The notes under the pieces are model-generated. The model had not been told where the DNA came from and searched no databases. It was given only the letters and a program-made list of their open reading frames with translations. Below, in pieces: positions 33,463 through 45,500 of a DNA stretch of 64,000 nt (position 1 is the first letter of the stretch; every line of letters begins with the position of its first letter). Source of the DNA: Rotaria sp. Silwood1 (Eukaryota > Rotifera > Eurotatoria > Philodinida > Philodinidae); NCBI GenBank assembly GCA_905250075.1, contig CAJNOP010000100.1:316642-380641 (forward strand), read 5' to 3'. The translations under genes and the position numbers were made by a program.

Positions 33463-36400
33463 TGTATGGACGTTGTGGTGATTGATGATTGATCGTTCTG
33501 TTTAAATAAAATACTTGCAACGTCTTGACAAACGTTCTTCTGTTTTGTCAACTGAAAAACAAAAAAAAAAAGACGATGTGTAATTATAGAGTTTGCTTTC
33601 TTTTTTCTTTCTTTCTTAACTGTGACAACATTCATAATAATATGTTTTTTTTTTTGTCTTTTTTGCACGATATTTTCAATCGGTAAATCATATATATGAT
33701 TTTCTTAAAATATCAAAGAAAAAAAATTAATCATAATTCGATGTGAAAAGCTTTAAAACTCATTAAAGAAAGAAATATTATATATAAATAACAGTTCTCA
33801 ATTGACTCGTAACGAAATTGGGTATATCTCTTGTGATATTTTTATGACTTCTATGTTGATACAAATCGTTCATTTTTGATTTTTAATGTGATGTGACACA
33901 ATTGCCTGTTATGTCTTTATTCATCCTTCTTTCTGTATATAGAATTTATATTTTCTGCGCAGAATCATAATCCAATTGTTAATGTTTGATCTGTAAGGAG
34001 TTAGAATGTTAGATTTTTGAACCTAAAAAAAAAAAATAAATAATGAAAAATAGTAGATGTGATAGGAAAACTTCAATTTACAAAAAAAAACTTTTATTTA
34101 TTCGATTTTTGATCTATGGCTGAAATACAATCAATAACATATTGAGACCGATAAAGAAATTTATAATTTTCTACAACGATTAAAAAATATTGTAATAAAA
34201 TATTTAAATTTATTCAATAAATCGGAAAAAGAATGAATCAAATTTCTTTTAAGTTTAAAAAAATATCTTTCTTTTTATCGCCTTCGCATATATGAAAATT
34301 CAGTTAGATAGCACGATTATATTTGCGTTTTTCTTTTTTATTATTATAATAGCATATAAAAAGATTCTCAATACATTAACAATATTCATGTCAAAAGAAT
34401 TTAACTATTTTTTTTCTTTTTTTTATAAAAATTAATATTGAATTTTAATGTTAATGAAAACGATTAAATCAGTATGACTCTTTTGAAATATTCAAAAAGG
34501 TTATCGAAGTTCTATTCTAAGATTTATATATATTTTGTACTACGGTCACAAAGTCTAATTGATTATTCAACACGCCAATGTAATCCTTTAAAACTGTTTT
34601 ATGGATAAGATCAATAAATATCATCTACAAATGATCATGTCATATCAGAAAAAACAAAAATAAACATAAACGATGTGGTTCAATAGCATCATAAGTTATT
34701 GTTAGATATTTTTCTTTTTGGTTATTATTTACTTATTTGATAATTTCAGCATTTTTAAATAGCTAATAGAAATTTGAAAAAATTACATCGAAAGCAGAAT
34801 TTTCTGTAGAAGAGAGATCGATCAGTTATTTTTAGAGACCTGTATATATTAAAAGCGAAAATTATTTTAAGTATAGTTAATGAAAGAGTTAACATTTCCT
34901 TTATGAACAGTTTGTTTTCTAATATTGGACATCATTTTAATTTAGATAATCTTCTTGAATTTTATAGAAAACTAGACTCGTAAAGATTGTTCTGAAACTC
35001 TTGATTTGGTTATCATTTCGTAGAGAATAACATTGCATTCAATTCTATGCAACACGCCCTTAAAAAAAGGCTGAAAATTGATATGTTAGCCATTAAGATC
35101 AATTATTAACTATAATATACAAACAAAAAAAAGTCGTGTATCTTTTAAAAATCAAAGTTGTCAAATAATCGTCATACTTGACGAGAATAAGATAAAATGT
35201 TATACAAGGACGACATATTCTTCTTTTTTATGAAAAAACAAAAAAATACGGAAATAGAATGATGCTTTCTATGATACTTCATATGAAAAAAATAGACATG
35301 TTGATAATAATACTTTTTCTAAATTCAAGGTTGTTGCCTTTTTTTTTTTTTTTTTCTTTCTTCTATTTCAGCTTTTCAGTTTTGTCACGTTTGATCTCAA
35401 CAGAAATATCAATTAGAAGGATAATATATAAGTCATTTGGATTAAAAGAATAACGTAGGAGAATAAAAAAGAAAACAGTAGAATAACTACTCTTATCCAA
35501 AGTTATTTTTGACATTAATGTAGTTTATTTACTCTTGTTTTATTATATTTTAAATTTCATGAACTCGTCTTAGTCATCTAGTCTTTTGTATATTTAATCG
35601 GTCAATTATTAATGAAAAGCCGTTTCTAAGATTACTAGACACAAATAAGTTTTAATTCTTCTCATGAATGTATTAAAAAGCAAAATTCTACTGAATTTTA
35701 TTTTCTTCTACGTTTTGTCTGAATAAACATCATATGTTCTTTCTGAATTTTCTTTGTGTTTGTTTGTTTTTTTTTCAATTATTATATTCAATAGGATAGA
35801 TTCTATTTCAATTATTATAATATAGATTTAATATTTTAGATTAATGACTATTTTTTCTAATCCTTGTTTTTATATATATTCATCGTATTTGAAAAATATT
35901 ATTTTCTTATCATAGTAAACAGAAGTTTTTATAGAGAGAACATTTTGCGGTATGTGATATATTTGAGTTATTCTTTAAGTTGATGTTATGACATCGTTTT
36001 TTTTTGCCTTTATTATAAAAACGATTCTTTTAAATAAGAGTTCTCAGAAAAAAGATTATAAATGGCTTTGTTATCTAATGACTGAAGTCTAATACAAAAG
36101 AAACATAGTTTTAATAATTCATTTGTAACTAAATTAGAAACATTGGTGAGTGATGGTACTTTTTTTGTTGTTTTATTTATCCGGAAAAAGGAAATACATC
36201 TTTTCTTCGATTGATATAAAAATAATTAATTTTATCAATTAGAAAAAGCGTAACAATAGGGTAAGAAACCAAGTTAATTTAGTTTTTCGTACTCCTACAC
36301 AGTTCCGCCACTTCATGTAGGTTTTTTTTTAATCTTTCTTGTTTCGATAGAAATTGCGACTTTTATCAGAAAAAGCAAAACTATATAATGAAACCAATTG

Positions 36401-37351
36401 ACTTTGAAGATCAAAACTATATTATTTAAAGATACATTTGTAGATGCAATCTCATTTATACTTCTGTTTCATGGCGGATTTCTTTATATCAAATAGTTTT
36501 ATTATTTTAGCAAGTTATCAGTATATAGCATTAAAATCGATTCGAAGGTGATCTTAGAAAATTGTTTTGATAGTCAAGCTTTTCGTTACTAGTAATTCTT
36601 AATGATATTTTAACTAGAGAAAATTCTATTATACTTGTATAAGATTAATCGAAATTTCAATACTTTGTTTTATTATCCATCCAATCTCATTAAAAGTGAA
36701 AATACTGTCTTGCATCAAGATTTATTTCTCTCATTGTTGATCTCGAAAATTATAGCAAATATTAGAACCGGAATTATACGATATTTCATTAATATTCATG
36801 TATCAATTAGACAGAATCATGTTAAAATTTATAGTAGAAAGAAGTCTAGGAAGGGAATGGTTTGATTATATGTTAAAGACATAGAACGCTAGTTTAAACA
36901 TTGAGTCCATGAATCATATATTTTTGTTGTTCAAGATGTAACAGATAAAATTTGTCTTTTAGTAATTACTATACATTTAAAGAAAGTTGAAATAAAATCT
37001 ACTGGCAACAATTTTTTTGATTACAAGGAAAAAAGACTGTTAGTACAATCTGTATGAGATTAAAATAATTCTTTTAGTTCAAACTAGAAAATGAACTTTA
37101 CACTTTATTTGAAAAAAAAAACAAGATATTAGTAGATAAGTCATATTAAGATTAATCAATTAAATTCGATTATTTCTCTTATTATTATATTTGTATTGAT
37201 TTAATAATTAATTATTTTCTTTTTGTATCAATCGCAAAGAATATATTTGTAATTCAGTTGGGAATAAAATACTAACGATGTTTTTTTTTTTTTACAATAT
37301 TTAGATATCGAAATTTACAAAACTAATTAATAGAATTAAATTTCACTGATA
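33463..37351. other. AT-rich intergenic stretch, no gene seen
   Basis: About 3.9 kb dominated by A/T runs. Open frames such as 36635-36865 show no motif. Nothing I can support. Confidence 0.5.
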
Positions 37352-39501
37352 ATGTCTTTCTCAATGCCACCATGGGTTAGAACATTATCTATCATTCAAC
37401 GACACACTGCTCATTATATCTACGCAATATTTCTTGTATTTGGTGTTACTGGTTGTTGTCTTAATATTTTACTTTTATGTGGTCGACGTAAATTTCGTAC
37501 AGTAACCTGTTGCGTATGTAAGTTAGTTTTTATTGATTACAAACAATCCAAAATAAAATTCAAATACTATTATCAACGCTAAAATGCAAGACCAGTCAAG
37601 GTTTTTTTGAATAACTTTCGATACAAAACATCGAAGAAACCTACGTTTGTCACTATTCAAAAAAGAAAATTCAGAGACATCGAAATTTGATTGATCAGCA
37701 ATTGTTCAATAAAATGAATTCTTGAAGGAAGATTCTCGAAAACGATATTCTGAGATCACCTATCGTTCAATCTATATAAGGTCAACATCTCTAACTTGTT
37801 CCGTTTGAGAACTATAAGATTTTTCCCGAGACCCACGAAAAAATTTTTCAAGAAAAAACCGCGGTTTCATAAACCGCGAAAGTCAGACCTTTTATGCGGT
37901 TTTTGAAACCGGCGAAAACCGCGGTTTGCAAATACCGCGGTGAGAACCGAGAAAATCGCGGTCCGGGCTGAGTTTTTGCAGGTCTAACCGCGGTTTTCGC
38001 CGGTTTCCAAAAACCGTATAAAAGGTCTGACTTTAGCGGTTTTTCAAAATGTGGAACAAAACCGCGGTTAACCTCAGATTACCGCGGTTTTTTTCGGAAG
38101 AATTTTTCCGTGGGGACTTCCAGCTTTAGTCAATTGATCTATTATCATTATCTAGGCATGTTTAATCGTCGTGCTGAATGGAATTATGATATCTGTTTTT
38201 AGGTGAAACTTGGTCTGACACTATTATTTCAATATTTCCCAGATGGTGACTTCTTTGTTATATATGAAGGTTGATTGTAGAAGTTTAGACGAAGTCTTGT
38301 AACTCTCGAACGGAGCAATTAAGAAATATCAGTATGGTATAGATTGAAAGGCAAATGACTTTAGAATATTGTTTTCAAGATTCTTTATCAAATATTCATT
38401 TGATTAGCAAACTGCTAACCAATCATATTTCGATAGCACCAAGTCTTCTCTCTTGAACAGTGAGAACTGTAGATCTCGATAATGTTCCTATTGAAAGTTA
38501 TTCAAAAAAAAAACAAAACAATACATTGATCTGCCTTATATTTAGATGTTGATAATAATCATGAGTTTTTCTTTTCTTAATAATGAAAAAAAAAAAGAAA
38601 ATTTTCAACTATTGATTTTATTCGAATAGATATGGCAGCAGCATCTATCATTATGTTGATTAATCTATCTTTGGGTATTGGAACGACTTTATTTTTACTC
38701 AATCCTAGACATTTCTATTTTTTATCACCTACTTTTTCTCGAATAAATACATATTTACTTCAAGTTACATCAATGATGTATCGTTGGTGTTTAGTTGCAG
38801 CAAGTTTTGATCGATATGCACTTACATCAACAGATTTAAATTTAAGAAATTTTGCTAAAATGCATGTTGCTCGTCGTACAATTGTTATTATTATAGTTGC
38901 TTGGATTGTATTACCTATACATAATCTTATCTATAATACTGGAAATATGAATTCAAGTAATATTTATTATAATGCTCCTTTATTATATTATCATAGTATA
39001 TTTACACTTACTGCTGGATGTATTTTTCCAGCAACAATTATGATAACTTGTGCATTTTTAACTCATCATAATCTTGTTCTTAAACAAAAACGTCGTCAAT
39101 TTATTATAGCTCAACATGGTGGAAATAATATAGAAGCAAGAGATCAAGAACGAAGACGTGATCGACAAGTTTTACTATTATTAATTGTTCAAGTTATTGT
39201 ATTTCTTATAACAATAATTCCATTAATGTGTTCTCATTTTTATAATGCTATGACACTTAATATTAAAAATAAATCAATTGAACGAATGACAATTGAAAGA
39301 TTTGCTGCATATTTAGCATCACTTAGTGTTTATCTATTTCCAACTTTATCATTTTATTTATATACAATGACTTCTACTATGTTTCGTAGTGAATTAAAAA
39401 AATTAATACGATTTATAGTACGATGTAATTGTTTACGTCAAAATGTTCGTATTGAACCAGTTGGAAACAATATTAAACATCGACCAGTTACAAGACATTA
39501 A
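37352..39501 (+). CDS. rhodopsin-like GPCR, two exons
   Basis: Exon 1 is 37352-37517, donor GTAT|GTAAGT; exon 2 is 38630-39501, acceptor CGAATAG. The split codon T|AT keeps frame; 345 residues. TM1 is YIYAIFLVFGVTGCCLNILLL with the class A Asn; TM2 starts MAAASIIMLINLSLGIGTT. TM3 ends in CLVAASFDRYALTS, so the DRY box is intact. TM4 is IVIIIVAWIVLP; TM5 FTLTAGCIFPATIMIT; TM6 LLLLIVQVIVFLITIIPL after a long basic third loop; TM7 LSVYLFPTLSFYLYTMTS replaces NPxxY with a P-x-L-S-F-Y form. A basic C-tail follows. Divergent bdelloid class A receptor; ligand unknown. The 1,112-base intron holds a foldback element. Confidence 0.88.
37831..38116. mobile_element. foldback MITE with ACCGCGGT motifs, in GPCR intron
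   Basis: Ends CCCACGAAAAAATTTTTC and GAATTTTTCCGTGGG. Arms pair strongly over GTCAGACCTTTTATGCGG (37892 on) against CCGTATAAAAGGTCTGAC (to 38033), including AAACCGGCGAAAACCGCGG. The palindromic core ACCGCGGT or its half sites occur about ten times in 285 bases. No coding frame. No clear target duplication. Confidence 0.8.
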
Positions 39502-39750
39502 TTGAAAAATAAGCAAATAATGTTATAAGTCTTTAATTATTATGAATGAAATTATTCAATATGTAAGAAAATTTTCATATGAAGATATACTATAATGAAT
39601 AATTTTTGTCATTTATATAGAAAAATAATATACAATTCAAGAAATAAAAATTGATTGTCGAACATTGTTCTCTACATTTTAAAATCTTTGTTTAACTAAT
39701 TCGGATTACTATTTTACACATAAGTATTATTGTGTTGTTTTTGTTTGTAG

Positions 39751-40259
39751 AAGTCATGGAACCAGGATTTTGTGGTATGCTGAATCGCAACTTTAGAGTA
39801 TGGGTCCCAGTTGAAACTTATAGGGAGATGATATTGGCCTCAAATGATGAGTTTCTATCCAAAGATTTTTTCGATAAGAGTTTGCTAAAAAAATTAGCAT
39901 TTTCCTGCGGTCTCTCCAGAAAATTTCTAATATGTCCGTAGTATCCTATTTCTAAGCATGCCATCGTACGCTACGTTGAATTTAATCGATAGATTTCAAA
40001 TCTCATATAACACTATAGTGTTATATGAGATTTGAAATCTATCGATTAAATTCAACGTAGCGTGCGATGGCATCCTTAGAAATAGGATACTACGGACAGT
40101 ATTAGAAATTTTCTCGGGAGGGCTCAGGAAAATGCTAATTTTTTTTAACAAACTTATCGAAAAAATCTTTGGATAGAAACTCATCATTTGAGGCCAATAT
40201 CATCCCCCATAAGTTTCAACTAGGATCCAGCATATCGCAAAATCCTGGTTCCACTACTA
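39751..40259. mobile_element. 509-bp palindromic hAT-like MITE with 8-bp duplication
   Basis: Almost the whole element is one palindrome centred on CACTATAGTG near 40014. The arms share TGGAACCAGGATTTTG, TGATATTGGCCTCAAATGATG, TCGATAGATTTCAAATCTC and others; the left arm has about 25 extra bases near 39785. Termini are AAGTCATGGAACC and TAGTAGTGGAACC. Flanked by GTTTGTAG on both sides (39743-39750, 40260-40267). The open frames within are by-products of the repeat. Confidence 0.88.
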
Positions 40260-40267
40260 GTTTGTAG

Positions 40268-42547
40268 TTGTCTTAAGTATGTATTGATTATTTTATCTAA
40301 ATGATAGTTCATTGTACGTCGTAGGTTTTTTTCATCTTGTTCTTTTCTTTCTTAGAAAGTATCATTTTCAATTTCTATTTATTCTTAATCGGTCATTTTA
40401 GTTTGTCGTTGTTTGTAGTTAATCACGCTTTTGATTATTGTACGTTGCTTGAAACTATTGGGATCATATAAAGAAGAATAAATATATATCTATATACCAT
40501 TAATATTAACTCTTTCTTAATGATAATATATCAAGAAAAGAGAGTGTTTAGTAGTAGAAAGTAAGAAGAATGTCGACGAAGGAACTTTATACAACAGAAA
40601 AAAAAACGAGAAAATGTATATGTATTCGATGACAGATGAAACGATCTATAACCTTATAGGTATAACATTTTAATGGAGAGTAAACATTTTCTGTAGTGAA
40701 AAATAGAGAGAACAATATATATTCCACTGTCCTGAAATGATTAAACTAAACTAACATTTTAATTTCTGTAAAAAAAATAAGAATAGTTGGAAAACAAACC
40801 AAAATTTTGATGATTTTGTACTTCTGACGTCAACTTTAACATACAATTTGTCCTCATGTTGTTATTTTAATGTTAAGCTTAGTATAGAAGGCAATGCTTC
40901 GAGCAAAGAATAGGGTCAAAATTACACTTAAGAAAGAGTATTGGAGCTGTTCTCCTCTATTTTTACTCGTGCATATCTCATTTGAGAGAGTATAATGATT
41001 TAAAAAAAAAAACAAGTATGATCACTTGGTTAAAATTTTTCACCGTTTTGGTGTATTCTTAGATATTTAACAATAAGAGCAAATGAAGAAATTCCAATCT
41101 GGCATTTTGCTCCAATAAAGACTTGAATATATTGAATTTCTAGAAACCAAATTGGTTATTAAAGACATGTTACAAAAATTTGAGTTCACTTGAAAAATCA
41201 ATATTGTGAGAAATGTTTTATTTTTTTTTTGGCTGAACATGTTAACATATTCTAAGGATTTTTTTTTTCTTATTTCAATATACTTCATCAAATAAAATAT
41301 AAAGAAATCAAAATAATGCTTAACCGTTTCTATAAAGTCTTATGTCGACAACGTTGAAGAGTAGTAACTTCCTCGTCCAAGATCAATTTTCAATACAATA
41401 CATGAAACTTTCTGAAGTTGTTCATCTAATAAAAGTATTTTAATAAAAATTTCTAAGAGTTATAGGGCAAAATACACCTTAGGATAGCGTTGTATCAGTC
41501 CTATCTCATCTTATGGGATAGAGCTCTTATCGAAATTTTATTATTATGATATTTATTGAAGTATGATTACATATCACAAAAGACAACAGAGTTTTGATAT
41601 TACTCTCATGTGATATAATATTGTGTAAATAAATTAATAAATTTCACTTTTTTTTTCAAAAAATATCTTGATATAGCTGATTTTTTATATCAATATAAAA
41701 AGAAAAATTATTTTAAATAAATTTCATGTGATTAAACCCGATAGAATATTAATTTAGTTTTGTATGTTTAACATCGATTATAATCGATATTTGTTCGTGA
41801 TTACTAAATCGATTATAATCAAAAAATAATCAGAACAATCAATTCAATTTTGATATTTTTGATTAGAATCAATTTTTTCGTATCACGTTTTTTTACATGA
41901 GTAGCACGCAATGGGACGTAAGATTTTTAGAAGTGTCCCATTTCATCCTACGCAATGCCTCGATATAAAATTTTTAATATAATTCAAATTACAATGCTCA
42001 AACTATTCTCATAGATATTAATAGTCAAATAGAAAATTCTTTTTCTTCATTCAAAAAAGGAATACATTCATCTATTGAATAAAAATAAATCAAAATTCAC
42101 TACAACATTTCCTATCGTGAAATATTTATCTCCAAGTATCCTTCTTCTTTTAAGAAAAATCAATTTTTTTTTTTTTTGGAAAGGAACAGTAAGACCTTAA
42201 TAAACATCTAGTTTAAGATAAAGCACATATCTTTGTTTCATTATTTGTTCAAGAAAAAAAAAAAAAAAATTCGTCATTATGTATTCGTGTACAAATTGCA
42301 AAAAAAGAAGAAAAAAAATACACACAGAAAGAAGAAATAAAAGAAAAAGTGACGGTCAGTGTGAAAGAAGAAAGAAAAGCTAAGAATCAATCTTAGACAC
42401 TCAAACCAGAAGAAAAACAAATCGACAATGACTAGAACAAAAAGGGCAACATAAGGTTAATTGAATGAACTTGCATTCAAATGTTAAGTGATCAACACTT
42501 TTTAATAAAAAAAAAAACACACACACACACACACATACACACAACGA
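40268..42547. other. AT-rich intergenic stretch, no gene seen
   Basis: A perfect 16-base palindrome ATCGATTATAATCGAT is at 41773-41788 with a 14-base partial copy at 41807-41820. A (CA)n run lies at 42518-42543, just past the CACNB stop codon. Nothing else supported. Confidence 0.5.
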
Positions 42548-45500
42548 CTATCGAAAATTGGCCATTTCATAATGGGCAAATCGTTCATCATCATAAGAAG
42601 GTACAGGTGGTTGTGGTAACGGTGGTGGTGCTTGTCGATAATAATCAGGAGTCATTGTTGATGGTCTCCGTTGAAGAAGACCTCCTCCCATACCTCCAGC
42701 TCCATATCTATTAGTCGATAATTGTGATGGTGTACGTTGAGGTAATAGATGTGATTGTGTTATATCATTAACAAGTGGTGATGATGGAAGTAGACGTGTA
42801 TTTGTTGTTGTTATAACTGGTATAGTACCAGGTGGACTTATTTGTGGTATATGAGCAATTAATGTAGCTGTTGGACGTGGTGGTACATGTGTTGAATCAT
42901 TTGTTAATTCATTTTTATCATCTAATTTTGGATGTGTTGCATTCCAATAGATATCTAAAAAATTTGCTAAACAATTACAAGCATCTTCTAATTGATTTTG
43001 TTCTAATGTTAAATCAAACATATCCTAAATAATAAAAAACAAAAGAAAAAACAATTTTTTTTTTTTATAGTTTATTATATTTAAACATACTGTTGAACAT
43101 TGTGTTAATTTATCAGCAGCAACTAATTGTACATTAAGATTTCTATGTTGACTTTTACCACGTGATTTAATTAATTTTTGTAAAACTTTTGGTGATGCAA
43201 CTTTTAAATAAACAATTAATGGTGCTAATGATGTTTTTTGTAATTGAGCTGGATGATTTATTGTATCACAATCAAGTACAACTAATTGTAAACTTCGTGC
43301 TAATTCAAATATACGTTCAATTTCATCATGAACTTCTTTTATACCAGTTGAACGTGTTGTACCCATTGGACTAATCATATTTGATGTTGTTCCAGATAAA
43401 TTAGCACTAACACCTGATGGTGCACCACGTTCAATAAGTGCAATTTTTGATGGATTATTTAATAGACCACGTTTAGCTAATGATATATCAGCTGTAACAC
43501 GTGTTATTATAATTCGACCTTCATAACGATGTTTTAAAAAATCAAAAACAGCTTTTTGCATCATATCAGTTACATCATAGCCTTTTAAAGACGGACCAAC
43601 AAGTACAACAGGACGCATATTAGGTACAACATCATAGGGAGTTATGTTTACAGTCTAGAAAACAAAAAACAAAAAAAACGTACGTACATTATTAAAATAT
43701 TTCTTGTTTATATCAATAAATTTCTTTTTTTTTTGTAGTTAGTTACTATGTTTAACTATAAAATTGTGTCAATTGTTATGTGAGGGTAGACAACAAATGA
43801 TAGACATGTAACCCATAATTTCCCTTTTCTTCTTAAACAGATGTTTTTGTCTGTCATAAATAATTAAAAGAATAATGATTGAATTGTTTGTAATATTTAG
43901 AACAAATAGTATTTTATAATTAATACAAAATTTAAATAATAAAATTTGAAAAAAAAAATTTCTTATTTTAATTAAATTCGAGATTATGATCTATCTTGAT
44001 TATCTAAATTTTTATCTTCTTATACATCAATAAGATTTCATTATTTATATTTGAATTTTATTGGATAAGTGTATATTCATTGTAAATATAAGTTAATAAT
44101 CTATTTATATACTCGATAATCTCTATGGATCAATAACAAAAATTATCATTGAACTTTACTATGAAAATTAGTTATTTTTCTTCAAGGATATTTCTTTATT
44201 ATTAAGTAACATTGATTAATTAGAAAAGATTATGTGAAAACAATGTAAAATGACACATCTGTCATACAGCTGAATGAAAACAAAAATATAATTATTTGAA
44301 GAAAATATTGTCGAAAAACAATATAATGAGTTCCATACTTTAGAAAAGACTATTTATCTTAACTACTCAATCAATATATGTCTACTAATTATGAATCCTT
44401 ATTTTTCTTTTTTTTTTTACCTTTTTGAAAAAAGTTTTCTTTTTATCTTTATTAGCATTAATATTTAATTTTGATTTTGTAAGACTATCACCATCACCAT
44501 CATTGCCTAATGTATCATCACCAAAACCAGGAATATTCTGATCAATAGCATCAAGACCTATAATAATATAAAATTAAAAGAAAAAGAACAAATAATTCTA
44601 TTTACTTTGTGTCGATGCTTTAATACGTGATGTTGTATTTGCTAATGATTGTGGTTGATTTTTATTTTTACGATTTGATTGTATACGAATCATTTCTAAT
44701 TTAGCTGGACTTGGTATAAAACCAAGTGGTGCATCTACTTTAACTAATCGACCAATCCACCAATCATTATTAAATTTCTATAAAAATATGTAATACAAAT
44801 AATAATAATAAGATAATTATCATTGTTTTTTTTTTTTTCTAAAAATTATTTTTACATCTTTTATATGAAGAAATTCTTTTGCTGGAAAAGCAATTGCTGC
44901 TTTAGCAATAGGACAAAGATCATCGCTTGATGGGATATATTCAATATTTGTTCGAACAGCAAAAGCAACAGGCTTTGTTTTACATCGTTCGAGTGCATCT
45001 GTTGCTGAACGAGTTTGATCACGAGGTTTTATTGATGATAAACCACTTGTTGTAGTTGGTCCTGTCGCTTCTCGGTCTCTTTCAGCTGTATCACCATCTA
45101 AACTTTCTGATGATTGTTGACTATAATTTGATTCAGCTGAACCCTAGAAGAAGAAAAAAAAAATCTTAATATTATACAATGATCTTTTCTTATTGAAGAA
45201 CTAAGATGAATATAAGAAACTAGAAAAATATTAAAATTAATTTCTCAGATTCAACAAGTTGATTTATTAATAAAAAAAAAAAAAAAGAGAAGACATGTTC
45301 TTTAATATACTTCCTTCTACTTAATCAATAATTGTAAAAGAAATATTCGAAAATTTTTTTTTTTAATATCATCTGATATATCTTTAGATAAAACAATCAA
45401 TCATAATATCTGATTTTCAAAGAAAAAAAAAAAAAAAAAAAAGAAGGATTAAGTTATAAATTTGAAATACAGACCAGAATTATTCGATTGACGAGTAATG

